Below, one piece after another: positions 50,372 to 59,004 of a DNA stretch of 64,000 bases. Source of the stretch: Acinetobacter brisouii CIP 110357 (GTDB lineage: Bacteria > Pseudomonadota > Gammaproteobacteria > Pseudomonadales > Moraxellaceae); the NCBI RefSeq assembly GCF_000488275.1, contig NZ_KI530762.1, forward strand, positions 267,536 to 331,535. The letters run 5' to 3'. A program made the position numbers and the translations under genes. The notes beneath the pieces are model-generated. The model ran no database searches. It was given only the letters and a program-made list of their open reading frames with translations, and was not told the DNA's origin. Each line of letters starts with the position of its first letter. Positions within the stretch are counted from its first letter, which is position 1.

Positions 50372-51808
50372 TTAGCGCAGCAAAGCTTTGGAAATCAATT
50401 TGTAAATCGGTTTATTAAACGGCGGTAGTACAAATTTTAAACTATAGAGTTTAGGATTTGACATCATCGAGCGTTCATGTGACAAATTGAAAAAGCCTTC
50501 TGGTCCATGATATTTCCCCATACCTGATGCACCGATGCCGCCGAAAGGCAAATCATCTTGTGCAACATGGCTGAGAACCATGTTTTGACCAAAGTGTCCT
50601 GAGTGGGTTCGTTCAGCGACATAATCGGCACGAGCCTGATCAAAGTCGAAGTAGTATAACGCAAGTGGGCGCGGTCTGCGATTAATAAAGTCGATGACTT
50701 GCTCAATATCTTCATATTCCATAATTGGAAGAATCGGCCCAAAGATCTCATGCTGCATGAGCTGCATCTCAGTGGTAGCACCTGCAACCAAAGTGGGTGC
50801 AATTTTACGCTGGGTGCTGAGCAACTCATTTTTGGGATTAATTTCAATCACTTTTGCACCTGAAAGCTGAGCATCTTCCAAATAGCGATGCAAGCGTAAA
50901 TATTGCTTGTCATTAATAATCGCAGTGTAATCCTGATTATTGGCAATATCAGGGTACATATGTTGTACCGCAATCTTGAAATGTTCTACAAATTCGGCAG
51001 TTTTACCTTTAGGCAGGAAAATATAATCAGGTGCAACGCAGGTTTGTCCTGCATTCCACAGTTTCCCTGCAGCTACCCGTAATGCTACATCTTTCATGTG
51101 CATGGAGTGATGCACTAAAACAGGTGACTTACCCCCCAATTCCAAAATTACAGGGACTAGGTTTTTTGCGGCTGCCTGCATGACAGTTTTGCCCACATTG
51201 GTTGAGCCAGTAAAAATTATTTTGTCAAAAGGCAAGTGGCTAAACGCATCGGAAATCGTACCGCCTCCATTCACAACAGCGACTAACTCACAAGGAAAAG
51301 CTTCTGATAAGGCCTTGTCGAGCATTTTGCCAAAATGTGCAGAGGCACTCGAAACTTTGATCATGGCATGATTGCCTGCAGCAAGCGCACAGATCAATGG
51401 ACCAATCGACAATAGCAATGGGTAATTCCATGGTGCAATAATTCCGACAACCCCAAGTGGTTGATATTGCACCCAGCCTTTTGCAGGTTGGTGTAACCAG
51501 CTAATGTGGCGTTTTTCAGGTTTCATCCATGCAGTCAGATGTTTACGATAATAGCGAATCTGTTCAAGGCAGGTGAGAATTTCGCCGATACGGGTTTCGC
51601 CAAGTGCGCGATTGCCAAAATCCTGACTGATCGCCTCAGCAAATTGGTCTTGATATTTAACCAAAATTGCTTTGAGTCGGTTTAAACGTTCGATCCGATC
51701 TTTTGCCGATGGCATTGGATAAAGCTGATAGGCTTGTTTTTGCTGTTGTAGAATTTGAATCAGTTGTTGCTCAATAAGCTCAGGAGAGTTTGAGGTCATG
51801 GTTTGCAT
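50372..51808 (-). CDS. Aldehyde dehydrogenase family protein (coniferyl-aldehyde dehydrogenase-like)
   Basis: A 478-residue NAD(P)-dependent aldehyde dehydrogenase. It has GIIAPWNYPLLL, the glutamate motif VILELGGKSPVLV, the catalytic cysteine in NAGQTCVAPDYIFLP, and the C-terminal EIFGPILPIM and PFGGIGASGMGKYHG. The APDY after the cysteine and the C-terminal LISKALL membrane-like tail are typical of the coniferyl/fatty-aldehyde subgroup. It is divergent from a TetR gene, which probably controls it. The natural aldehyde is unknown. Confidence 0.9.
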   Translation of the reverse strand: MQTMTSNSPELIEQQLIQILQQQKQAYQLYPMPSAKDRIERLNRLKAILVKYQDQFAEAISQDFGNRALGETRIGEILTCLEQIRYYRKHLTAWMKPEKRHISWLHQPAKGWVQYQPLGVVGIIAPWNYPLLLSIGPLICALAAGNHAMIKVSSASAHFGKMLDKALSEAFPCELVAVVNGGGTISDAFSHLPFDKIIFTGSTNVGKTVMQAAAKNLVPVILELGGKSPVLVHHSMHMKDVALRVAAGKLWNAGQTCVAPDYIFLPKGKTAEFVEHFKIAVQHMYPDIANNQDYTAIINDKQYLRLHRYLEDAQLSGAKVIEINPKNELLSTQRKIAPTLVAGATTEMQLMQHEIFGPILPIMEYEDIEQVIDFINRRPRPLALYYFDFDQARADYVAERTHSGHFGQNMVLSHVAQDDLPFGGIGASGMGKYHGPEGFFNLSHERSMMSNPKLYSLKFVLPPFNKPIYKLISKALLR

Positions 51809-51928
51809 GTGAGATGCCTCCTTTGCATATTGTTGATGAAGAATATTTTTAGAGTAAAAACTCTAATCAGTCAAGCGTAGAATTGTGCTAGGCTGTAACG
51901 GTTTTTGGGTAAAATTTGGTTGTAGTGA

Positions 51929-52621
51929 ATGTCGCAAACAAAAACAGTAAAAACGAAACAGCGTATCTTAAACTTGAGTCTGCAATTGTTTAATGAGCGT
52001 GGTGAGCGTGCCGTGACCACCAATCATATTGCTTCGGCTCTCGAGATGAGTCCTGGTAACTTGTATTATCATTTTCGTAATAAACAGGAAATTATAAAAG
52101 CACTGACGGATCAGTATCAGCGTGAAACCTTAGAAATGTTGGCACTTCCGCAAAACCGCCTGGTCAATGCAGATGACAAGATTCATTACTTTCAGGTACT
52201 GAGCGAGCAGCTCTGGCGTTATCGGTTTTTGCATCGGGATGTGTATCATCTAGCTGAAAATGATGAAAAGTTTAAGCAGCAATATACACAGTTTGCGCGG
52301 CAGGTGATGCATCAAGGACAGTGTATTTATCAGGCATTTGTTGATGCTGGACTCATGAAAATGACCACTGTAGAAATTGAGGCACTCATTGTTAACATCT
52401 GGATTGTATTGACCAACTGGACGAATTTCCTGTTTATGACAGGGCATCTGGATGACCAAAACCAGCTCGAAGACAAATGGATCTGGCAGGCATTACGCCA
52501 GATGTTATTTTTGGAAGGGCCTTATTTGCTGGGCGAAAGTCGAGCAACTTATGAGGCATTGCTGAACAGTATTGAGTCATCGGATTGGTTTACTCAACTC
52601 AAGCTCAAAGTATCGCAATAA
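51929..52621 (+). CDS. TetR-family transcriptional regulator
   Basis: A 230-residue regulator with an N-terminal TetR helix-turn-helix (RILNLSLQLFNERGERAVTT, then HIASALEMSPGNLYYHFRNKQEI) and a helical ligand-binding region. It is divergent from the aldehyde dehydrogenase gene, 120 bp apart, the common arrangement for a repressor of the neighbouring enzyme. The ligand is unknown, possibly an aldehyde or fatty-acid derivative. Confidence 0.9.
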   Translation: MSQTKTVKTKQRILNLSLQLFNERGERAVTTNHIASALEMSPGNLYYHFRNKQEIIKALTDQYQRETLEMLALPQNRLVNADDKIHYFQVLSEQLWRYRFLHRDVYHLAENDEKFKQQYTQFARQVMHQGQCIYQAFVDAGLMKMTTVEIEALIVNIWIVLTNWTNFLFMTGHLDDQNQLEDKWIWQALRQMLFLEGPYLLGESRATYEALLNSIESSDWFTQLKLKVSQ

Positions 52622-52700
52622 AAAGCTATATGTGAATATTCAAAAAAAAGAGTATAATATTCGGCTATCTTTTTTGTATGAATAAGTGATATAGAGCAAC

Positions 52701-53567
52701 ATGAACATGACCACTGCCAATACTGCACGTTTGCTGATTACTTGCGAAGACAAGCCAGGAATCGTGCAAGCTGTATCGAGTTTTTTGTATCATCAAGGAG
52801 CGAACATTACCGCACTTGACCAGTATGCTACAGAAGCTCAGGGCGGGCGTTACTTCATGCGTGTTGAGTTTGAACTTGATCATTTACAGAGTCGTAAAGA
52901 TACCTTATTACAAACCTTTGACACCAATGTCGCAGAGCGTTATGAAATGCAATGGCGTTTGGCCTTTGTTGGTGATGTGAAAAAAGTCGGTATTTTGGTT
53001 TCAAAAGTTGATCACGCCTTACTTGAGTTGTTGTGGCGTCATGCGCGTGGCTCACTACCGTGCGAAATTACTCAAGTCATTTCAAATCATGAAGATCTTC
53101 GTGAAGCAGTTGAGAACTTCGGTATTCCATTTACTGTAGTCAAAGTGACTAAAGACAATAAAGTCGAAGCATATGCGCAAATTGACGAATTGATGCAAGG
53201 AAATGACTTGCTGGTTCTTGCACGTTATATGCAGATCTTAAATGAAGATTTTGTCACAAAATGGCCGATGAAAATTATCAATATTCACCATTCATTCCTG
53301 CCTGCTTTTGTGGGAGCAAATCCTTACAAGCAAGCCTATGAAAAAGGCGTGAAACTGATTGGTGCAACAGCGCACTATGTGACGGCTGAACTGGATCAAG
53401 GGCCGATTATTGAGCAGGATGTTGAGCGTGTTGGTCACCAGTATAATGTTGAGCAACTACGTGAATTGGGCGAAGATGTTGAGCGTAATGTGCTTGCCCG
53501 TGCGGTGAAGTGGCATCTGGAAGATCGTATTATTGTGGATGGCAACAAAACAGTGGTATTCCAGTAA
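52701..53567 (+). CDS. purU: Formyltetrahydrofolate deformylase PurU
   Basis: It hydrolyses 10-formyltetrahydrofolate to formate and tetrahydrofolate, balancing one-carbon pools. The 288 residues consist of an N-terminal ACT regulatory domain (about 8-85: LLITCEDKPGIVQAVSSFL) and a formyl-transferase-like catalytic domain with INIHHSFLPAFVGANPY and GATAHYVTAELDQGPII (His and Asp of the active site). It is convergent with yihA, with one shared terminator. Confidence 0.95.
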   Translation: MNMTTANTARLLITCEDKPGIVQAVSSFLYHQGANITALDQYATEAQGGRYFMRVEFELDHLQSRKDTLLQTFDTNVAERYEMQWRLAFVGDVKKVGILVSKVDHALLELLWRHARGSLPCEITQVISNHEDLREAVENFGIPFTVVKVTKDNKVEAYAQIDELMQGNDLLVLARYMQILNEDFVTKWPMKIINIHHSFLPAFVGANPYKQAYEKGVKLIGATAHYVTAELDQGPIIEQDVERVGHQYNVEQLRELGEDVERNVLARAVKWHLEDRIIVDGNKTVVFQ

Positions 53568-53585
53568 AACAGAATTTTGTTCAAT

Positions 53586-53617
53586 AAAAAAGGCATGTCA
53601 TGAACATGCCTTTTTTT
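53586..53617. terminator. Bidirectional terminator (purU / yihA)
   Basis: GGCATGT (53592-53598) pairs with ACATGCC (53604-53610) around CATGA, flanked by six A and seven T. It serves both convergent genes. Confidence 0.92.
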
Positions 53618-53619
53618 AT

Positions 53620-54441
53620 TTATGGTGTGTCTGATTCTACAATATCTTCGCTATCATCATCGGCATCATCTATATCTGCATCTGATGCTTCAGGAATACT
53701 ATTAATATCAATAACCTGCTTATTGTCATCTAAAATATAGTGCAAGCGCCCCGCCATAACCGATGCCAGTTCTTCAAGACCTTGTTTGTTGAGAGAAGAA
53801 AACAGTTGGATGGAAAACTGTAGCTTCATTTTCTTGAGAGCTTGCTTGACTTCAATCAGTGCTTTACTGGCTGGGCCTCGGTTTAGCTTATCCGCTTTTG
53901 TCAATAAAATATGCACAAACAGTTTACGAGAATGTGCCCACTCCAGCATCATCAAGTCAAAATGTTGTAATGGATGGCGAATATCCATCAACAGAACCAA
54001 GCCTTGCAGGCTTTCGCGATGAATCAAATAATTTTCTAGCTCTTTTTGCCAAACGCGCTTCATTTCTTCAGGAACTGCCGCATAACCGTAACCTGGTAAG
54101 TCTACGAGGCGTTGATTGGGGTTGCCTAAGCTGAAAAAGTTGATCATTTGGGTGCGTCCTGGTTTTTTGGATGCACGTGCCAATTGCTTTTGATTGGTTA
54201 AGGCGTTAATTGCACTGGATTTACCAGCGTTAGACCGACCTGCAAATGCAATTTCATAACCTGTATCTTCGACACAAAGTGCGAGTTTAGGTGCACTCAT
54301 TAAGAATTCGGCTTGGCGTAACCAGTTGAGAGACTGCACCGCATAACCTGTAATCGCAGGATCAGGCTGTTTTTCATAGCTAATCTTTTGTTTGGGTGCG
54401 AGTCTCGCTTTGGTGTCTTTAGATTTTGCATAACGATGCAT
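53620..54441 (-). CDS. yihA: Ribosome-biogenesis GTP-binding protein YihA/YsxC (EngB)
   Basis: An essential-type GTPase for large-subunit assembly. The G motifs are G1 GRSNAGKSS, G2 Thr in KPGRTQ, G3 DLPGYG and G4 TKADK. At 273 residues it is longer than the usual 200-210: about 45 residues precede the core (basic, RYAKSKDTKARLAPKQKIS) and a C-terminal acidic tail of about 30 residues (DADIDDADDDSEDIVESD) follows. The tail may be a lineage trait. Confidence 0.94.
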   Translation of the reverse strand: MHRYAKSKDTKARLAPKQKISYEKQPDPAITGYAVQSLNWLRQAEFLMSAPKLALCVEDTGYEIAFAGRSNAGKSSAINALTNQKQLARASKKPGRTQMINFFSLGNPNQRLVDLPGYGYAAVPEEMKRVWQKELENYLIHRESLQGLVLLMDIRHPLQHFDLMMLEWAHSRKLFVHILLTKADKLNRGPASKALIEVKQALKKMKLQFSIQLFSSLNKQGLEELASVMAGRLHYILDDNKQVIDINSIPEASDADIDDADDDSEDIVESDTP

Positions 54442-54519
54442 AGATAGATTTCACGCGAGATAAAAAATGTCCTGCATAGTATAAAGCAAGCTGCACTGCG
54501 GTGCGAATTTTCAGTTTTT

Positions 54520-54963
54520 TTATAAGTTCAGCAGTGAAATAGGCGAGTGTTCTGCCACGCTATTGGGGGTTGATGTGTCGAGAACTTGCCCAAGCGTATA
54601 GGCGTTGAGGCTTAAATAAAATTGATCTACTGCCTGATCGAGAATGCTTTTCAGACCACATTTAGAGCGTAGTACACACGGTGGGTTGTTGCATTCCACA
54701 ATGTTGACTTCACCTTGCAAAATCTTAACTAAATCGCCAAGGCGAATACTGAGAGCATCTGGATTTAGACGAATACCGCCACCTTTACCGCGAGTGGTGA
54801 TGATCCAATGTTGTTTTGCCATAAAATGCACAATTTTGACCAGATGATTGGCTGGTACATACAGACAGTCTGCAAGCTCGGCAATGGTATAGGGAGCTTG
54901 TCGTGTTTGCGCAATCGTAATCAGAATGCGTAACGCATAATCGGTAAACTTATTTAATTGCAT
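54520..54963 (-). CDS. nsrR: Rrf2-family nitric-oxide-sensing regulator NsrR
   Basis: NsrR is an Fe-S repressor that releases DNA when nitric oxide damages its cluster. The 147 residues have the Rrf2 winged helix (FTDYALRILITIA, YVPANHLVKIVHFM, TRGKGGGIRL). Cysteines at 91, 96 and 102 (ECNNPPCVLRSKCGL) are at exactly the positions used by NsrR. It lies 93 bp downstream of the globin gene on the same strand, and an NsrR-like site lies before that gene. This context separates it from IscR-type relatives. Confidence 0.92.
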   Translation of the reverse strand: MQLNKFTDYALRILITIAQTRQAPYTIAELADCLYVPANHLVKIVHFMAKQHWIITTRGKGGGIRLNPDALSIRLGDLVKILQGEVNIVECNNPPCVLRSKCGLKSILDQAVDQFYLSLNAYTLGQVLDTSTPNSVAEHSPISLLNL

Positions 54964-54980
54964 AGGTGGAAATTGGTAAT

Positions 54981-55046
54981 ATTTATGTGCAGATATTAAT
55001 ACTAAAGCAAGAAAAACGGAACTTTTGTTAATGACTGCACATAAAT
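54981..55046. promoter_or_regulatory. 12-bp perfect inverted repeat flanking the nsrR promoter region
   Basis: ATTTATGTGCAG (54981-54992) and CTGCACATAAAT (55035-55046) are exact inverted copies 42 bp apart, both in the gap between the globin gene and nsrR. They could be paired binding sites, for example for NsrR autoregulation, or arms of a leader hairpin. Confidence 0.45.
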
Positions 55047-55056
55047 CACGACAGAA

Positions 55057-55821
55057 TTAGTCAGCTAAAGGTGCAGATACCTGAACCTGATCGCCGATCT
55101 GATAGTTTGCCAATAAGATGTTAGCAACATCATATTCGCTATGATTTGCTTCAGGAAGCACTTCAATATGATATTCGGTATTGTCTTGTTGTGCTGAAAA
55201 TTTGAATTGCTGAGGTTGTTCAATCCCCTGAGCAGGTACTTTGACTTTTACTGAAATATAAGCGCCTGCTTTACCTGTAGTAACAGCATTACCATCTGTT
55301 GGTTTAAGCGTGAAGCGTTTCCCAGATTCAAGTGCATCAATCTCGGTAATTTCAAAACTACGCCAGCCAGCCCAGCCACCTGTTTGTGTAGCCAGTTGCT
55401 CATATTTTTGTTTTTCAGCATTAATTAAAATATCTGCAAGTTGCAAATACGCCTGTTTCCATGCTTCGATCAACTCAGATTCAAACGGAACATTTAACAC
55501 TTCACTAATAGAGTGCAGTAGATTTTCACCAACAATCGAGTATTGATCGGCTTGAATGTTGAGACTGACATGCTTGTTGGTAATATGGTCTACGGCTTTA
55601 GCCAGAACACTTGGGTTTTCAATATGCTCTGCATATGCCAAAACTGCTGCAGCAAGCGCACGAGGTTGACGACCAGTGCTTTGGTGATCAAGGTTAAACA
55701 CATTTTTTAATTCAGGATGGTTGTCCAACATACGTTTATAAAAATATGAGGTCAGTGCAACCCCATTTTCACGAAGTACAGGAACAGTGGATTTTACAAG
55801 TTCGATATGCTCTGGAGTCAT
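55057..55821 (-). CDS. Flavohaemoglobin-like globin with remnant FAD domain, no NAD domain
   Basis: A 254-residue protein. The globin domain (about 1-140) keeps the Hmp haem pocket: Tyr28, Gln52 and the proximal His84, as in nitric oxide dioxygenases (YFYKRM, NKHVSLNI). The next segment (about 150-254) is recognisably the Hmp FAD domain (GGWAGWRSFEI, AGAYISVKVKV, YQIGDQVQVSAP). However, the flavin motif RxYS is replaced by QFKFS, and the protein ends where the NAD-binding domain of Hmp (about 400 residues) would begin. The next gene is nsrR, 93 bp on. It may act as an NO-scavenging globin with a separate reductase, or be a decaying gene. Confidence 0.85.
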   Translation of the reverse strand: MTPEHIELVKSTVPVLRENGVALTSYFYKRMLDNHPELKNVFNLDHQSTGRQPRALAAAVLAYAEHIENPSVLAKAVDHITNKHVSLNIQADQYSIVGENLLHSISEVLNVPFESELIEAWKQAYLQLADILINAEKQKYEQLATQTGGWAGWRSFEITEIDALESGKRFTLKPTDGNAVTTGKAGAYISVKVKVPAQGIEQPQQFKFSAQQDNTEYHIEVLPEANHSEYDVANILLANYQIGDQVQVSAPLAD

Positions 55822-55852
55822 GTTGAGACCTTTATAATGGTTTTTTCTATTA

Positions 55853-55875
55853 AAGATACTTTTAAAATATATTTT
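55853..55875 (-). promoter_or_regulatory. NsrR-like operator before the globin gene
   Basis: The 23-base sequence from 55853 begins AAGATACTTTTAAAATATAT. It matches the 11-1-11 inverted NsrR motif (AAGATGCATTT-A-AAATGCATCTT) at 18 of 23 positions by my count. Its centre is about 43 bp upstream of the globin start codon. The AT-rich surroundings make chance matches easier. Confidence 0.6.
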
Positions 55876-56042
55876 TAAAAATTAAAAAACAATAGATATT
55901 GAAGAAAAATACAGAATTTATTTATGGATTTTTTTTAACCAGTTTATGGTTATTGTCATAAAATATTTATGGTTATGAAAAATAAATAAATTTTATAAAT
56001 TTCTGCTTGGTTTTGTCTTGCTGACCAAGCAGAATACCCAAT

Positions 56043-57227
56043 TTATAGCGCTTGCAAAGCCTGTTCAATATCTCTAATCAAGTCTTCGCTAGATTCTAGT
56101 CCGATACAAAAACGAACCAAGAAACCCTGTGCAAGATGTGCTGATTTTAAGCTGCGCATTTCGGTTAAGTCGTACAGCATCACGAGACTAACGGGGCCAC
56201 CCCAACTAAATCCGAGCTTAAACAATTGTAGAGCATCACAGAAGCGTCGTATGGATTCAAGCGTGTAATTTTCTTGAAAGATTACACTGACTAAACCGGC
56301 ACTTTGCTGACTCTGGCAAACTTGCTGCCAATATTGATGCCCAGGTGATAACGCATCACTGGGATGGAGGACTTGCTGAAACTGAGGTTGTTGCTTTAAC
56401 CAGTGTAGAATTTCTTGAGCGCTATGTGATTGCTGCTGATAACGCAGTTGCATGTGTGCAAGGCTACGCTGAATTTGCGCGCAGTCATCACCAGAAACCG
56501 CAATTCCTTGAGTGGCATGCATATGTAATAATTTTAAGTGTAGCTTATGTTCTTGTGTCACTACGCTGCCCATTAAAATATCACCACCACCGCTTGGGTA
56601 TTTGGTGAGAGCATGTACAGTGATATCGACAGCCAAATGCTCATCGGAAAAATCAAAAGCATTAAACGCCAGTCCTGCGCCCCAAGTATTATCAAGCACA
56701 GTCATGATTTGATGCTGTTTGGCTTTTTTAACGAGATTAATTAAGTCTGGAAACTCTAAAGTAACGGAACCTGCTGCTTCTAACCAGACTAATTTGGCTT
56801 TTGTTGAGGGTTGAAAACTGTGATGGTCAAGTGGGTCATATACTTGGACGATAACACCAAAACTTTGTTGTAAATAACGCAAATGCGCCATGCCTGGGCC
56901 ATAAATATTATCAGGAACCCAAACCTCATCACCTGATTGCAATAATGCAGAATTCACCAAATTAATCGCAGATAAACCACTTGGTGCTAGCAAACAATAA
57001 TTGCCATTTTCTAGTTGTGCGATTTTATCTGCAAGCGTGTAGGTGGTTGGGGTGCCATGCGTCCCATAACTATAATCGTAACGGTCACTCCAGTGTCGAT
57101 CAAAGAGCTTGGAGGTGTTTTCAAAAATAATGGTTGATGCGCGATAAAGGGGAGGCTGAATGGTTTTAATATATTGTGGCGCTAATCTTGGTGCGTGAAT
57201 TAGTTCGGTTTGTGAAGATTTTTTCAA
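56043..57227 (-). CDS. Cystathionine beta-lyase-like PLP enzyme (MetC type)
   Basis: A 394-residue Cys/Met-metabolism PLP enzyme. The PLP lysine lies in HALTKYPSGGGDILMGS, the phosphate-binding region is LLAPSGLSAINLVNSALL, the tyrosine/arginine segment is RYDYSYGTHGTPT and the aspartate is in TVLDNTWGAG. The sequence fits MetC-type beta-lyases, which convert cystathionine to homocysteine, but related beta-elimination enzymes are possible. It is divergent from the amidotransferase gene. Confidence 0.88.
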   Translation of the reverse strand: MKKSSQTELIHAPRLAPQYIKTIQPPLYRASTIIFENTSKLFDRHWSDRYDYSYGTHGTPTTYTLADKIAQLENGNYCLLAPSGLSAINLVNSALLQSGDEVWVPDNIYGPGMAHLRYLQQSFGVIVQVYDPLDHHSFQPSTKAKLVWLEAAGSVTLEFPDLINLVKKAKQHQIMTVLDNTWGAGLAFNAFDFSDEHLAVDITVHALTKYPSGGGDILMGSVVTQEHKLHLKLLHMHATQGIAVSGDDCAQIQRSLAHMQLRYQQQSHSAQEILHWLKQQPQFQQVLHPSDALSPGHQYWQQVCQSQQSAGLVSVIFQENYTLESIRRFCDALQLFKLGFSWGGPVSLVMLYDLTEMRSLKSAHLAQGFLVRFCIGLESSEDLIRDIEQALQAL

Positions 57228-57387
57228 AGTTCATACTCTGCAAAGCAAAAGGCTGATATTAATTTAAGCGATTCACGTATAAAAAATAATAGAAATAAAA
57301 AAAATTCAAAAAACCTGATTTTTTCTAAAAGTTGGCGTCATTTTTGCTAATTAAAGCTTAATCATTGCAATTATAGGATAATAATGC

Positions 57388-58119
57388 ATGAAATCAGGTT
57401 TAAAAGTTCATTACTTTCAACATATTGCAGGAGAGGGGTTTGGAAGCTGCTATGATTTTTTAAAAGCTCATCAAGCTAAAATCACTGCGACCGAATTTTT
57501 TGCCTTACCTAGCGACACCTTGCTGGAAATTGAAGCGCTGCCTCAAATTGAAGATGTTGACTTATTGATCATTATGGGCGGTGAAATGAGTGTCAATGAT
57601 GAGGTGAATTACCCGTGGCTAAAGCTAGAAAAGCGCTGGATCCGACGTTATTTGGCAACAGGCAAGCCCGCCATAGGTTTGTGTTTGGGAGGGCAACTGA
57701 TTGCCAGTGCTTTGGGGGCGGCGGTGAATCGCCATGCGCACAAAGAATTGGGTTGGACAACCGTTTATCGTATTGATAATGTGCCCAAGCATTGTTTTGA
57801 ATTACCTAGGGAATTTAATGTTTTACAGTGGCATAGTGAAACTTTTGACCTTCCAAAAGGTGCGATTCATTTAGCGGAAAATTCCACTTGCCGTAATCAG
57901 ATGTATCAGATTGGCCATAATATTTTAGGATTTCAATTTCACCCTGAGATGACACCAGAAGTTTTACAAAAATTCTTAGATGATGATGACAAAATTGCCA
58001 TCTTTGATGGTGAGCAAATTCAGCAAATTGACCATTTAAAAAAATCCCCATTGCACTATTTTCTACAGGGCAATGATCTACTCAATCGGGCCATTGAATT
58101 TGTATTAAAAACTGCTTAG
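57388..58119 (+). CDS. Class I glutamine amidotransferase-like protein (GMP-synthase-like)
   Basis: A 243-residue stand-alone class I amidotransferase domain. The nucleophile elbow is IGLCLGGQLIA (Cys), and the His/Glu pair is in LGFQFHPEMT. The N-terminal part (LLIIMGGEMSVNDE) resembles YfeJ/GuaA-like proteins, which act on glutamine or related gamma-glutamyl compounds. The partner and substrate are unknown. It is 160 bp from and divergent to the MetC-like gene. Confidence 0.88.
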   Translation: MKSGLKVHYFQHIAGEGFGSCYDFLKAHQAKITATEFFALPSDTLLEIEALPQIEDVDLLIIMGGEMSVNDEVNYPWLKLEKRWIRRYLATGKPAIGLCLGGQLIASALGAAVNRHAHKELGWTTVYRIDNVPKHCFELPREFNVLQWHSETFDLPKGAIHLAENSTCRNQMYQIGHNILGFQFHPEMTPEVLQKFLDDDDKIAIFDGEQIQQIDHLKKSPLHYFLQGNDLLNRAIEFVLKTA

Positions 58120-58436
58120 TGCAACTCAGAATAATTAGCCTAAATATGAAAAAGTAAACCTACGTACATACATATAATTATTGACTGGATTGGTCGATAC
58201 CGATTGTTATCATCAGGGATGGTGTAATCTGTAAATAAAATTCATAATTTTAAAAAATGAACCTGTGTTTTGATCCTTGTAATGGTTAAGAATAGGCTGA
58301 TAGTGAGGCTGATAAATATTAGTGGAGGTTTGAATTTAATCCCTTATCAAACATTTTCATCATTGCGCTATTTTAGCTTACTCTACAACTGGTTTATGAA
58401 ACGTCGTTAGACCTGAAAAATATATGTAAAAGACGT
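58120..58436. other. Gap before the S10 promoter
   Basis: About 315 bp, AT-rich, with no gene and no clear terminator for the amidotransferase gene that ends at 58119. Confidence 0.4.
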
Positions 58437-58465
58437 TTGCGTAATGATTGAACAGTGGTTATAAT
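58437..58465 (+). promoter_or_regulatory. Sigma-70 promoter of the S10 operon
   Basis: TTGCGT (58437-58442), a 17-base spacer and TATAAT (58460-58465) give a near-consensus sigma-70 promoter. Transcription should begin near 58472, leaving a leader of about 160 nt before rpsJ. Confidence 0.8.
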
Positions 58466-58472
58466 GAGCGAC

Positions 58473-58632
58473 CTCTCAAAAAGAGAGTGTGGTTATTGAA
58501 AAATATAACCAAATCGTAACAGTCATGGCATCGATCATGACCTTAGTGATTTTCACTGCCCTTGACACTTGCCCCTATAGGTGAGATGCGTCATGGGTGA
58601 TTCTTTATATATTTGGCTTGGAGTTAACTGGT
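58473..58632 (+). promoter_or_regulatory. S10 operon leader with several hairpins
   Basis: Hairpins read from sequence: CTCTC/GAGAG (58473-58487), GTCATG/CATGAC (58522-58541), AGTGA/TCACT (58545-58557). Leader length is close to the 170-nt E. coli S10 leader, where ribosomal protein L4 (rplD, third gene of the operon) represses transcription and translation. No obvious T-run attenuator is seen, so whether L4 acts here is inference. Confidence 0.5.
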
Positions 58633-58944
58633 ATGTCTAACCAGAGAATTCGTATCCGTCTTAAGTCTTTTGATCACCGTTTAATTGATCAATCAGCTCA
58701 AGAAATCGTAGAAACTGCAAAACGTACTGGCGCACAAGTGTGTGGTCCAATCCCGATGCCAACTCGCATCGAACGTTTTAACGTTTTAACATCACCACAC
58801 GTTAACAAAGATGCGCGTGACCAATACGAGATCCGTACTTATAAACGTTTGATCGATATCGTTCAACCTACAGATAAAACTGTTGATGCGTTGATGAAAT
58901 TGGATCTTGCAGCTGGTGTTGATGTTCAGATCGCATTGGGTTAA
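58633..58944 (+). CDS. rpsJ: 30S ribosomal protein S10
   Basis: The first gene of the S10 operon, 103 residues, starting [19 protein letters not shown] at the ATG at 58633; the frame runs 12 codons further upstream but the family start is clear. It contains [26 protein letters not shown]10 also serves as the NusE factor in antitermination. Confidence 0.98.
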
Positions 58945-59004
58945 GACTTTCGGTTAATTAACACTCTCAAGTTAATTAGGCCGCTTTTTTAGAGGTTTAT
59001 GCAC

